Notes under the pieces: model-generated
What the model was told of the DNA's origin: nothing
Database searches by the model: none
Seen by the model: the letters and a program-made list of their open reading frames with translations, nothing else
Made by a program: the position numbers and the translations under genes
Origin: Rhodoferax ferrireducens
GTDB lineage: Bacteria > Pseudomonadota > Gammaproteobacteria > Burkholderiales > Burkholderiaceae_C
Reading direction: 5' to 3'
Assembly: GCF_003347515.1 (NCBI RefSeq)
Contig: NZ_QEII01000273.1
Location: forward strand, 61,548-125,547
DNA length: 64,000 bases
Shown here: positions 17,105 to 24,830 of the stretch, in pieces
Layout of the letters: the number at the start of each line of letters is the position of its first letter
Position numbering within the stretch: the first letter of the stretch is position 1

Positions 17105-17713
17105 GTCGATGACGATGTCTTTGGAGAAGAGTTCGATCGCGGTCTTGGCGACCTGGGTCGTGTCGAAGTAGGCGTAGGCGCCGACGCCGACTGCGCCGAC
17201 CAAGGGCACAAAGCGCGAAACGCTTTTACCGATGAGATGCTGCGTGATCTTGACGCCCAGCGTCTGCGCGGCGGATTGAATGAAACTGAGTGAGGCGGCC
17301 TGAATCAGGTAGCGTTCGCCCACGCGGACCACCACATCACGGAAGAGCTGGGCTGATACATGCTTGAACAGGCAGTAAATCATTTGCTCGCGGCCCAGCG
17401 AGGCGCTTTTGCCGTAGACGGCGGCAATGTCGGCCACCATTTGCGCTTGCAGCTTCCATACGCCCATCAGTTCCGGCAGGATCGTCAACCAGCCCAGAAA
17501 ACCCGGCGGCAAGGCCAGCGAGCCGGCCATCAGGCTGGCATGCCGAGCCGCATTGCGACCCACGGCGCGAGCCCGCACCTCGGGTTGCGTTACTTCGGCC
17601 TCGTTGGACGCAGGGACGTGCAGCACCAAATCCAGGATGGCGTCACCCACTTTGTGGCGCAGGTCCTGGTGCGCGTCAACAACGGCAATCTCGTTTTTCG
17701 ACATGATGCGCAA
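17099..17713 (-). CDS. EcsC-like protein between inverted repeats
   Basis: The product resembles EcsC family proteins: an N-terminal helical stretch, the hydrophobic segment SLALPPGFLGWLTILPEL, the motif MVADIAAVYGK, and a C-terminal glycine-rich hydrophobic region (FVPLVGAVGVGAYAYFD). EcsC was named from a Bacillus ABC-transporter operon, but its biochemical role is not established. The start may be the ATG at 17713 or at 17704. The stop codon lies in the neighbouring repeat element. The gene is alone on its strand and enclosed by an inverted repeat of about 250 bp per arm. It is not a transposase, so mobility of the unit is only a possibility. Confidence 0.7.
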   Translation of the reverse strand: MRIMSKNEIAVVDAHQDLRHKVGDAILDLVLHVPASNEAEVTQPEVRARAVGRNAARHASLMAGSLALPPGFLGWLTILPELMGVWKLQAQMVADIAAVYGKSASLGREQMIYCLFKHVSAQLFRDVVVRVGERYLIQAASLSFIQSAAQTLGVKITQHLIGKSVSRFVPLVGAVGVGAYAYFDTTQVAKTAIELFSKDIVIDI

Positions 17714-17759
17714 TTATCTCGCCGCCCTACAGATAGCCGCAAACTCCAATCCCTTATGG

Positions 17760-17826
17760 ATAAGTATGAAAAGAGTCACCAGCCCAAGTGAGATAAGCGC
17801 AACCAGCTATAAATAAAGTAGCAAAT
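17760..17826 (-). repeat. Dispersed two-hairpin element, copy 3 (intergenic)
   Basis: On the minus strand it reads TTTGCTACTTTATTTATAGC followed by TGGTTGCGCTTATC and CACTTGGGCTGG. It is the inverted partner of copy 2 and lies just upstream of the EcsC-like gene. The distal end is the least conserved part. Confidence 0.75.
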
Positions 17827-17933
17827 CGCCCTCACTGCCACGACTGGTTTTCATGACCTGAACGCAAGCACAGAGCCCCGAAAGCCCATCTTTTCAAGTT
17901 AAAAAGAGCGAGCAAGCAGCGCGAGGCGGGGGC

Positions 17934-17993
17934 GGGGCGAAGGCTGGGCGCGATTTCGGGACCGAAGGGCTATGAGCGCCCGGCCTTCGCCCC
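17934..17993. repeat. GC-rich hairpin, right copy, with compensatory change
   Basis: Arms at 17934-17951 and 17976-17993 enclose a 24-base loop that is the exact reverse complement of the loop in the left copy. Relative to the left copy, one G:C pair has become A:T with both strands changed. A second position would form a G:U wobble in RNA. The stem is therefore maintained despite divergence. Confidence 0.8.
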
Positions 17994-18072
17994 GTCCCCG
18001 CCGCCCCGCAGCCACAAAAGCCCCCAACAGGCCATCAACCCAAGCCCCAAATCAGAGCAGCGCCAAAAAAAC

Positions 18073-19476
18073 TCAAACCGGAAAACGAATCACCTCAAAG
18101 CCGCCAGCACCCGGCGATCCCAACCGTTTGATCAGCAACCGATAAGTATCCAGATCAAACGCCAAATCACAGCGAACACTCAAGGCCTCTTCCAGTTCAG
18201 CCTCGTCATGCACCGTCCCCAGATGGCTCCATTGATCAAACAGATGAATATCGGTGCGGCCGCTCAACGGGTTGTGCTCGCGCAGACCCATCCGGCCCGG
18301 ATGCGGCCAGACCTGCAGTTTCTGCGGGGCCAAGGCCAACTGCAGCCGCAGATGGTGCAACTCAGGTTTTTCCTCGCCGCAGCACACGCCTTTGCAGCGG
18401 CCAACCTGATGGGCAAAACAACGGCCTCGGCCGGGCTCCAGCCCCAGCGCCTGCGGACACAGGCTGTAGGTATCGGCGAGTTCCTGCAGGCCTGCGATGG
18501 CCAGGTTTCTGGAGCGGTAAACCCCGTACAGCCGGTCAAACTCCCGGGGCTGCAAATCCTCACCGCGCACCAGGCTCAGCAGCGGCCGGGCCAGCGGGTT
18601 CTCGTCCAGGCGCCAGGCGCACAGCGTGCTGATGCGGCGCAACTGGCGGTTGTAGACCGGCTGCTTGTCCTTCACCAGTTTGGCTTCGAGCAGCAAGGCG
18701 CCGAGCTCGCCCGCGGTCTCGATCCACTCAATACGCCGAATTTCCTGTGTGATGCGCATCTCGCGCGGCGACTTGCTGGCCGCCTGAAAATGCGTCATGA
18801 CCCGGCTGCGCAGCTTGATGCTCTTGCCAATGTACAAAGGCAGCGGGCCTTCACCATAAAACAGGTAGACACCCGCAGACTCCGGAATGTCACTGACCGC
18901 GGTTTCCAGCTGCGGCGGCAGGGCGGCGCTGCCTTGCAAAAGGGTCAATGCCTGTCGCCTGATCTGCTCTGCGCCCAGCTCCTGGGTGGCAATGCCCAGC
19001 CACGCCAGCACCATGTCGACATCGCCCATGGCCCGGTGCCGGGCGCTGGTGCTCAGCCCGTGGCGCTGCATGATGGCGTCCAGACCGTGGCTGCGATGCT
19101 GCGGATACAGCAGGCGCGACAGGCGCACGGTGCACAGCGTCTTCACACGCAAGGGCGTTTCCAGGCGGGCAAACTCGTTGAGCAGAAAGCCGTGGTCAAA
19201 ACGCACGTTGTGCGCCACCAGCACGGCGTCTTCCAGCAGCGCCAGCACATGGGGGGCGACCTCGTCAAAGCCCGGCGCGTCGGCCACCATCCGGTTGGTG
19301 ATGCCGGTCAGGTTCTGGATGAAGGTGGAAATGCTCGTGCCGGGGTTGACCAGCGAACTCCAGCGCGCCACTTCCCGTCCGTCCTCGATGCGCACGGCGG
19401 CAATCTCGGTGATGCGGTCATGCACCGGGTTACCGCCGGTGGTTTCAAGGTCAAGAAGAACGTAGCAGGGCAGCAT
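18073..19476 (-). CDS. DnaQ-type exonuclease fused to GIY-YIG (UvrC/Cho-like) nuclease domain
   Basis: Residues 1-170 form a DEDDh 3'-5' exonuclease: exo I LDLETTGGN, exo II AHNVRFDHGFL, exo III with the RHRAMGDVDM motif. Residues about 195-290 form a GIY-YIG domain (SAGVYLFYGEGPLPLYIGKS, then LRSRVMTHF) like the UvrC N-terminus and Cho. A cysteine cluster follows (CPQALGLEPGRGRC, then CKGVCCGEEKP). Such fusions are known in proteobacteria and are thought to act in DNA repair or nucleic-acid turnover, but a defined substrate is lacking. The ATG at 19476 starts directly with the first catalytic motif. It is probably cotranscribed with the small ORF and Nudix gene upstream. Confidence 0.87.
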   Translation of the reverse strand: MLPCYVLLDLETTGGNPVHDRITEIAAVRIEDGREVARWSSLVNPGTSISTFIQNLTGITNRMVADAPGFDEVAPHVLALLEDAVLVAHNVRFDHGFLLNEFARLETPLRVKTLCTVRLSRLLYPQHRSHGLDAIMQRHGLSTSARHRAMGDVDMVLAWLGIATQELGAEQIRRQALTLLQGSAALPPQLETAVSDIPESAGVYLFYGEGPLPLYIGKSIKLRSRVMTHFQAASKSPREMRITQEIRRIEWIETAGELGALLLEAKLVKDKQPVYNRQLRRISTLCAWRLDENPLARPLLSLVRGEDLQPREFDRLYGVYRSRNLAIAGLQELADTYSLCPQALGLEPGRGRCFAHQVGRCKGVCCGEEKPELHHLRLQLALAPQKLQVWPHPGRMGLREHNPLSGRTDIHLFDQWSHLGTVHDEAELEEALSVRCDLAFDLDTYRLLIKRLGSPGAGGFEVIRFPV

Positions 19477-19494
19477 GGGCCAATGCCGGGAGGC

Positions 19495-19638
19495 CTAACA
19501 AAACATCAGCGCCAGCCAGGCCGGATCGTCAATGACATTGATCAGCAGGTAGCCGCCAATGCGGTAAACCCACAACTGCGTGCGGAGCTTCACCCCCGGC
19601 CACCCCTCAGCCGGGTACTGAGGACACGCCGTCGCCAT
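19495..19638 (-). CDS. 47-residue small ORF coupled to the Nudix gene
   Basis: The ATG at 19638-19636 lies one base past the TGA of the Nudix gene (19642-19640), so translation by re-initiation is likely. The product begins MATACPQYPAEGWPG and contains a hydrophobic stretch VYRIGGYLLINVIDD. Third codon positions are strongly GC-rich like real genes here. The ORF fills the gap to the exonuclease gene, ending 18 bp before it. No family was recognised; a chance ORF is still possible. Confidence 0.5.
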   Translation of the reverse strand: MATACPQYPAEGWPGVKLRTQLWVYRIGGYLLINVIDDPAWLALMFC

Positions 19639-19639
19639 G

Positions 19640-20185
19640 TCAAACGATGTCGATGGCATGAATGGAGAAGTGGCCAGCGCGGCGGTCCGCAAAGTAGTGT
19701 TCCAGCGTTTCCTTGACGGTTCTGAACGCAATTTCGTCCCAGGGTATTTCGGCCTCAGAAAACAGCCGGGCCTCGATGGTCTCAAAGCCGGGTTTGAAAA
19801 CGTCGCTCAACAGGCGCGCCCGGTAGAACATGTGGACCTGCCCGACGCGAGCGATATTGACCAGCGAGAAAAAGCCTTCCATCTCGAATTCAGCCCCGGA
19901 TTCTTCCAGCGTTTCCCGCGCCGCGCCTTCGGCCACGGTCTCATTCAACTCCATAAAGCCGGCCGGCAGCGTCCACTTGCCCCAACGCGGCTCGATGTTG
20001 CGTTTGCACAGCAGGACTTTGTCGCCCCAATGCGGCACGGTCCCCACCACATTCAGCGGGTTTTCATAGTGGATGGTGCTGCAGGCTTCGCAGACGGCGC
20101 GCTCCTTGGTGTCGCCATCGTCCGGAATCCGGTAAATCACGGCAGTGCCGCAATTTTTGCAGTGTTTGATAGGGGCTCGAAGCAT
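19640..20185 (-). CDS. Nudix hydrolase with N-terminal zinc ribbon
   Basis: The first 40 residues hold a four-cysteine ribbon (CKNCG and CEAC), and the catalytic Nudix box is GFMELNETVAEGAARETLEE followed by SGA. The layout is like NudC-type and related zinc-ribbon Nudix proteins, but it lacks the NudC NADH signature SQPWPFPxS, so an NADH pyrophosphatase call is not justified. The length of 181 residues is typical of this smaller group. It heads a leftward set with the small coupled ORF and the DnaQ/GIY-YIG nuclease. The FAH gene upstream ends 20 bp before its start. Confidence 0.88.
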   Translation of the reverse strand: MLRAPIKHCKNCGTAVIYRIPDDGDTKERAVCEACSTIHYENPLNVVGTVPHWGDKVLLCKRNIEPRWGKWTLPAGFMELNETVAEGAARETLEESGAEFEMEGFFSLVNIARVGQVHMFYRARLLSDVFKPGFETIEARLFSEAEIPWDEIAFRTVKETLEHYFADRRAGHFSIHAIDIV

Positions 20186-20205
20186 AAAAGCAGTGTAGTA
20201 CGGCC

Positions 20206-20901
20206 TTACTGGATGACGATCTGGAGAGATTCCAGTCCGCTTACCGCGCCCAGCAAAGTGTCGCCCGGCACCACAGCTGAAACGCCTTCAGGCGTGCCGG
20301 TATAGATCAGATCGCCGGGTTGAAGTTCCCAGGCGGCGGACAGATGCTCAATGGTCTCGGCGATGTTCCAGATCAGTTTGGACACCTGGCTGTGTTGGCG
20401 AATCTGGCCGTTGACTTGCAGTGAAATCTCGGCCTTGGCGATATCGCCGGCCTGCTCGGCGGGGGTGATAGGGCCGATCGGCGCCGAATGGTCAAAGGCC
20501 TTGCCGATGCACCAGGGGCGCCCCTGTTTTTTCATCTCGTTTTGCAGGTCGCGGCGTGTCATGTCCAGACCTACGGCGTAGCCGTAAATGTGTTTGTGGG
20601 CATCGGCCGCCTTGATGTTTTTGCCGCCGGTGCCAATGGCCACCACCAGCTCGATTTCGTGGTGCAGGTTCGAGGTCAGGCTGGGGTAGGGCATGGCGCC
20701 GGTTTCACCCGCGTTGACCACGATCAGCGAATTGGCCGGTTTCAGAAAAAAGAAGGGCGCTTCGCGGCCGGTAAAGCCCATCTCCTTGGCGTGATCTTCG
20801 TAGTTGCGGCCGACGCAGTAAATGCGGTGCACCGGAAAGCGCTCAGGCTTGCCCAGCACGGGCACCGAGGCTATTGGGGCGGGTTTGAAAACATAGCTCA
20901 T
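20206..20901 (-). CDS. Fumarylacetoacetate hydrolase family protein
   Basis: The sequence shows the FAH fold signatures: IYCVGRNYEDHAKEMG, metal-binding acidic residues in LHHEIELVVAIG, and the C-terminal LIYTGTPEGVSAV. At 231 residues it belongs to the short class that includes acylpyruvase and fumarylpyruvate hydrolase. The zeta-class glutathione transferase about 2 kb away encodes the isomerase that precedes such a hydrolase in the gentisate or homogentisate pathways, but no ring-cleavage dioxygenase lies in the window. The upstream monooxygenase-domain gene overlaps its start by 4 bp, so the two are translated together. Confidence 0.88.
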   Translation of the reverse strand: MSYVFKPAPIASVPVLGKPERFPVHRIYCVGRNYEDHAKEMGFTGREAPFFFLKPANSLIVVNAGETGAMPYPSLTSNLHHEIELVVAIGTGGKNIKAADAHKHIYGYAVGLDMTRRDLQNEMKKQGRPWCIGKAFDHSAPIGPITPAEQAGDIAKAEISLQVNGQIRQHSQVSKLIWNIAETIEHLSAAWELQPGDLIYTGTPEGVSAVVPGDTLLGAVSGLESLQIVIQ

Positions 20902-21197
20902 GACTTGGCCACCAGGTCAAAGTGTTCAACCACCGGCGCGGCGGCAAAGAAGGGTCCGACGATGGCGCGCCAATCGGCAAAAGCCGGTGACTCGCGAAAA
21001 CCGATCGTGTGGTCTTCCAGCGTGTCCCAGAAGATCTGGAGCACATAGCGCTCGGTGTTTTCAATGCCCCGGTTGACCTTGAAGCCCTGGAACCCCTTGG
21101 CCCCGGAAATAACGGTTTTCAAGCCACGTTGGATGGCTTCTTCAAAAGCGGCGTTCTGGCCAGGGTGAATGCGGATATCGGCGAGTTCGAGGATCAT
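20898..21197 (-). CDS. Antibiotic biosynthesis monooxygenase (ABM) domain protein
   Basis: A single ABM domain of 99 residues (MILELADIRIHPGQNAAFEE, then YVLQIFWDTLEDH and ESPAFADWRAIV). These dimeric ferredoxin-like proteins include heme-degrading and quinol-oxidising enzymes as well as many without known activity. A longer open frame exists upstream to 21293, but the ATG at 21197 starts exactly at the family N-terminus. Its ATGA overlap with the FAH gene suggests that it acts with that hydrolase in an aromatic or keto-acid pathway; this is inference from context. Confidence 0.78.
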   Translation of the reverse strand: MILELADIRIHPGQNAAFEEAIQRGLKTVISGAKGFQGFKVNRGIENTERYVLQIFWDTLEDHTIGFRESPAFADWRAIVGPFFAAAPVVEHFDLVAKS

Positions 21198-21274
21198 GAA
21201 AGGCTTCCGGGTAGTGGTTGTTACGGGCAGGTGGGCAAGTCTACCGCCAGCCGTGGCGCAGGGTGGAGTTTGGT

Positions 21275-23020
21275 ATGCTGGCATCCATGCCAACCGAAAA
21301 CTTTATCCCGGGCAAGGACGCCTCGCTCGAATCCACCATCAAGACCCTGCAGGGCAAGTTGCAGGCGCTCGGTTTTCATATTGAAGAAAGATCGTGGCTC
21401 AATCCAGTCGACGGTATCTGGTCGGTGCATATTCGTGATCGCGACTGCCCGCTCCTGTTCACCAATGGCAAGGGCGCTACCCGGCTGGCCTGCTTGGCCA
21501 GCGCGTTAGGCGAGTTTTTCGAGCGCCTCTCCACCAATTATTTCTGGACGCATTACTACCTGGGACCCAAGGTGGCCGACCGCCACCATGTGCATTACCC
21601 GCAGGAGCGCTGGTTTGAGCCCGAGGAAGACGGTAGCTGGCCGGCCGGTCTGCTGACGCCCGGCCTGCAGAAGTTCTACAACCCGGAAGCCAATATCGAT
21701 GCCAGCAGTCTGGTGGAGTTCAATTCCGGCAACGTCGAGCGCGGCATCTGTGCCATTCCCTATGTGCGCCAGCGCGATGAGGTGACCGTCTATTTCCCGG
21801 TCAACATCATTGGCAATCTGTATGTGAGCAACGGCATGTCGGCCGGCAACACCCAGGCTGAGGCCCGCACGCAGGCCTTGTCGGAGATCTTCGAGCGCTT
21901 TGTGAAGGGCCGCATCATCAGCGAAGGCATTTGCCTGCCGGACGTGCCGGAAGCCGTGATTGCGCGCTATCCGCGCATCGCCGCCGGCATCAAGGCGCTG
22001 CGGGCGGCGGGCTTTGGCATTTTGGTCAAGGACGCTTCCCTGGGTGGTCAGTATCCGGTGATGAATGTGACCTTGCTGCACCCGGAAGACCAGGGCTGCT
22101 TCGCCAGTTTTGGCGCGCATCCGCGCTTTGAGATTGCGCTGGAGCGGGCCCTGACCGAGCTGTTGCAGGGGCGCGCCCTGGACTCGCTGGCCGGTTTCCC
22201 GGCGCCGGGCTTCGATCTGGAAGAGACCGCCAGCGCCACCAATATCGAAATCCATTTTGTCGACTCCAGCGGTGTCATTCACTGGCAATTCCTGGGGGAC
22301 GCGCCCGACTACGTGTTTTGCGATTGGAACTTCAGCAACAGTACGGCCGAAGACTACGCCTGGGCGGTGGACCGCATTCACCAGGACGGGCGCGATATCT
22401 ATATTGCCGACTTCACCCACCTGGGCGTCTATGCCTGCCGCATTCTGGTGCCGGGCATGTCCGAGATTTACCCGGTGGACGACCTGGAGTACGAGAACAA
22501 CAGCGTGGGCAACGCCATCCGCGAAGCCATCCTGAATTTACCGGATCTGGACGATGAAGAATGCTCTGACCTGCTCGCCACCCTGAATGAGTCTGCGTTG
22601 GCGGATCAGCGTCCGGTGGCGGCCGTGATTGGCCTGGCGGCCGACGCCGGCTCGTTCTGGAGCGACCTGCGCGTGGGTGAGCTCAAGACCTTGCTGGCCC
22701 TGGCGATTGGCGATGAAGCCGCCACGCTGGAGGGCTGTGACTGGATCAAGCATTTCGACCAGCTCAATCCCCAGCGGCGCGGCGTCTACGCCTGTATTGA
22801 AAGTCTGATCAACCTGGCCGGCATGGGCGGTACCGGACCCTATCTGGACGCTCTGCGCCAGCTGTATGGCGCCGGCGCGGTGGCGCAGGCGCACGCGCTC
22901 ATCATGCAGACGGATCGTTTCATGGGTATCCCCGCGCCGGGGCTGCGCTTGGCTGGCTGTGAAATGCACCACAAGCTGCTGGCGGCGTATGACAAGGTGC
23001 ATGTGCGCGCCGGCTATTAA
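21275..23020 (+). CDS. ycaO: YcaO-type protein (RimO accessory factor homologue)
   Basis: The protein closely follows E. coli YcaO in order and length (581 against 586 residues), beginning ENFIPGKDASLEST and LGFHIEERSWLNPV. The ATP-binding YcaO core shows FTNGKGATRLACLASALGE and, later, SALGEFFERLST and AEARTQALSEIFERFV. E. coli YcaO assists RimO in methylthiolation of ribosomal protein S12; other YcaO proteins activate amide backbones. No rimO or azole-peptide partner genes are adjacent. I chose the ATG at 21275 because GGTGGAG lies six bases before it; the ATG at 21287 is also possible. It is divergent from the ABM-FAH pair. Confidence 0.9.
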   Translation: MLASMPTENFIPGKDASLESTIKTLQGKLQALGFHIEERSWLNPVDGIWSVHIRDRDCPLLFTNGKGATRLACLASALGEFFERLSTNYFWTHYYLGPKVADRHHVHYPQERWFEPEEDGSWPAGLLTPGLQKFYNPEANIDASSLVEFNSGNVERGICAIPYVRQRDEVTVYFPVNIIGNLYVSNGMSAGNTQAEARTQALSEIFERFVKGRIISEGICLPDVPEAVIARYPRIAAGIKALRAAGFGILVKDASLGGQYPVMNVTLLHPEDQGCFASFGAHPRFEIALERALTELLQGRALDSLAGFPAPGFDLEETASATNIEIHFVDSSGVIHWQFLGDAPDYVFCDWNFSNSTAEDYAWAVDRIHQDGRDIYIADFTHLGVYACRILVPGMSEIYPVDDLEYENNSVGNAIREAILNLPDLDDEECSDLLATLNESALADQRPVAAVIGLAADAGSFWSDLRVGELKTLLALAIGDEAATLEGCDWIKHFDQLNPQRRGVYACIESLINLAGMGGTGPYLDALRQLYGAGAVAQAHALIMQTDRFMGIPAPGLRLAGCEMHHKLLAAYDKVHVRAGY

Positions 23021-23035
23021 CTTCCCACGCCTCAC

Positions 23036-23701
23036 ATGAAGCTTTACAACTACTTTCGTTCTTCCGCCTCGTTCCGGGTGCGTATCGCTCTGGCGCTCAA
23101 GGGTTTGAGTTATGAGTATGTTCCGGTGCATCTGGCCCGGGGCGAGCAAAAAAAAGAACCCTACGCCTCCATCTCGGCTGACGCCCTGGTGCCGATGCTG
23201 GAGATCGACGGCCAGCGCCTGTCGCAATCCATGGCCATCATCGAGTACTTGGACGAAACCTATCCCGAGCCAGCCTTGCTGCCGCGTGACGCACTGGAGC
23301 GTGCGCGGGTGCGGGCCCTGGCGCAGTCGATCGCCTGCGAAATCCATCCACTCAATAATCTGCGCGTGCTCAAGTACCTGGTGAAAGAGCTCAAGGTGGA
23401 TGATGAAGCCAAAAATACCTGGTACCGACACTGGGTGCGCACAGGGCTGGAGAGTTTCGAGCGGCAACTGCAGGCCAATGCCGCGCTAAGGCAACAAGCG
23501 GGCGTGCCGGCCTCGGTCTATTGCCACGGCGACACGCCCTCGCTGGCCGACTGCTGCCTGGTGCCGCAGATTTTCAACGGCCAGCGCTTTGACGTGAATC
23601 TGGACGGTTTGCCGCTGACCATGGCGGCGTTTGACGCCTGCATGGCGCTGCCCGCATTCCAGCAGGCGCAGCCGGTCAATTGCCCGGATAGCGAAGCCTA
23701 G
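23036..23701 (+). CDS. maiA: Zeta-class glutathione transferase (maleylacetoacetate/maleylpyruvate isomerase)
   Basis: The N-terminal thioredoxin-like domain has the zeta-class motif SSASFRVRIALALKG with the catalytic serine. The glutathione-contact segments VPMLEIDG and LSQSMAIIEYLDETYPEP follow, then the helical C-domain with the family's YCHGDTPSLADCCLVPQ. The enzyme isomerises maleylacetoacetate (tyrosine route) or maleylpyruvate (gentisate route) to the fumaryl form. It starts 16 bp after ycaO and is probably transcribed with it. The FAH-family hydrolase at 20.2-20.9 kb would act on its product. Substrate choice between the two routes is not decidable here. Confidence 0.85.
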   Translation: MKLYNYFRSSASFRVRIALALKGLSYEYVPVHLARGEQKKEPYASISADALVPMLEIDGQRLSQSMAIIEYLDETYPEPALLPRDALERARVRALAQSIACEIHPLNNLRVLKYLVKELKVDDEAKNTWYRHWVRTGLESFERQLQANAALRQQAGVPASVYCHGDTPSLADCCLVPQIFNGQRFDVNLDGLPLTMAAFDACMALPAFQQAQPVNCPDSEA

Positions 23702-23725
23702 CCAGGCCGCACAACGGTTCAATAC

Positions 23726-24514
23726 ATGCGGACGGTGAATCCCGACTGGCTTGTCCCGCAATGGCCCGCGCCTGGGCATGTGCATGCGGTATGCACCACG
23801 CGCGCAGGCGGTACATCGAGTGCTCCTTACAACTCACTCAACCTGGGCGACCATGTGGGCGATCGGTCGCAGGATGTGGCCGCCAATCGCGCTATTCTTC
23901 AGCAGGTCATTGAGGCGCAGCCCGTGTTTTTGTCACAGGTGCACGGCACACATGTCGAATGGCTTTCGGACCAGACCGCCCACGGCACGCAGGCCGATGG
24001 CTGCATCACCGATCAGCCCGGCCTGGCCTGCACCATCATGGTGGCCGATTGCCTGCCGGTGCTGTTCACCAATGCGCCGGGGAGTCTGGTCGCGGCGGCG
24101 CACGCCGGCTGGCGTAGCCTGGCGGGCGAGCAAGGGGACGGGATACTGGAGAGAATATTTGAACGTTTTAGTGCTCTAGCCCCCGTGGATAGTGCGCAAG
24201 AAGCTATTAAAATAATAGCATGGTTGGGCCCCTGCATAGGGCCTGACAAGTTTGAAGTGGGTGATGAGGTGCGCGATGCTTTCGCGGCGCATGACCCCGC
24301 AGCGCTGGCGATGTTCAGGCCGCAGGGCGCTGGCAAATGGCTGGCGAACCTGGCAGGGTTGGCCCGCCTGCGCCTGGCCGCGCTGGGTGTGACGCAAATC
24401 TACGGCAATGATGGTAGCAGCCCTTGGTGCACGGTGAGCAATTCGTCACGTTTCTTTTCCTACCGGCGCGACGGCGTCAGCGGCCGCATGGCCGCCTGCA
24501 TCTGGCGGGATTGA
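23726..24514 (+). CDS. pgeF: Peptidoglycan editing factor / polyphenol oxidase family (YfiH), carrying a repeat element
   Basis: Family signatures include QVHGTHVEWL, the metal-binding cysteine in MVADCLPVLF, AAAHAGWRSLAGE, and the end GNDGSSPWCTVSNSSRFFSYRRDG. E. coli PgeF (YfiH) removes wrongly incorporated amino acids from peptidoglycan precursors; homologues were first called laccases. Residues about 145-166 (FSALAPVDSAQEAIKIIA) are encoded by an in-frame copy of the dispersed element, just before the conserved AWLGPCIGP. That position is a variable linker, so function is probably kept. The 3' end overlaps a convergent small membrane-protein gene by 69 bp. Confidence 0.88.
   Translation: MRTVNPDWLVPQWPAPGHVHAVCTTRAGGTSSAPYNSLNLGDHVGDRSQDVAANRAILQQVIEAQPVFLSQVHGTHVEWLSDQTAHGTQADGCITDQPGLACTIMVADCLPVLFTNAPGSLVAAAHAGWRSLAGEQGDGILERIFERFSALAPVDSAQEAIKIIAWLGPCIGPDKFEVGDEVRDAFAAHDPAALAMFRPQGAGKWLANLAGLARLRLAALGVTQIYGNDGSSPWCTVSNSSRFFSYRRDGVSGRMAACIWRD
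24158..24221 (-). repeat. Dispersed two-hairpin element, copy 4 (inside pgeF)
   Basis: The minus strand reads TGCTATTATTTTAATAGC, then TTCTTGCGCAC and GGGGGCTAGAGCACTAAAA. The host gene reads the opposite strand of the element with no frame change. Confidence 0.85.
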
Positions 24515-24724
24515 TTGGGCCTGCGCCAACTCAGCGGCTTCCCTGGCCTTGATCGCGCGGCGCCGGGCCGGTGCGCGCATCAGGTAGACCACCAAGGCCA
24601 CGGGCCCCGCCCCATAGAGCAAAAAGGTAATGACCGCACCCAGCACTGTGCCATCGGGGTGATTGGCTTCGGCGACCGCCATCATGAGCGCAACATACAG
24701 CCAGGCCATGGGAACAATGTACAT
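24446..24724 (-). CDS. Small two-helix membrane protein
   Basis: The 92-residue product has two membrane helices (about 3-19 and 29-50: MAWLYVALMMAVAEA, VLGAVITFLLYGAGPVALVV) followed by an arginine-rich segment and an alanine-rich acidic tail. I do not recognise a functional family. The tail overlaps the 3' end of pgeF on the other strand by 69 bp. The positive-inside arrangement and codon bias support a real gene. It is divergent from phaC, with about 106 bp between the starts. Confidence 0.6.
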   Translation of the reverse strand: MYIVPMAWLYVALMMAVAEANHPDGTVLGAVITFLLYGAGPVALVVYLMRAPARRRAIKAREAAELAQAQSIPPDAGGHAAADAVAPVGKET

Positions 24725-24830
24725 AAATGAAATACCTGATGGACGTTTAAGAAATGTCAGTTTTTCGACGGGGTAAATCTAAGATACTAAGATGCTTACC
24801 AAAGTCAAATGATAAATATGAGGACACAGC

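Larger units (their letters stand above)
17760..18024. repeat. Right arm of the long inverted repeat
   Basis: This is the inverted counterpart of 16845-17104, with the same order of blocks read outward: two-hairpin element, TGACCTGAACGC block, TCTTTTCAAGTTAAA block, GC-rich hairpin and a final AGCCACAAAAGCCCC edge. It fills most of the 359-bp gap between the EcsC-like and exonuclease genes. No gene was seen in it. Confidence 0.8.

Noticed and set aside
17099..17713. Insertion sequence call for the gene between the inverted repeats
   Set aside because: The protein is EcsC-like with no transposase motif, and the repeat arms are diverged; no target duplication was seen.
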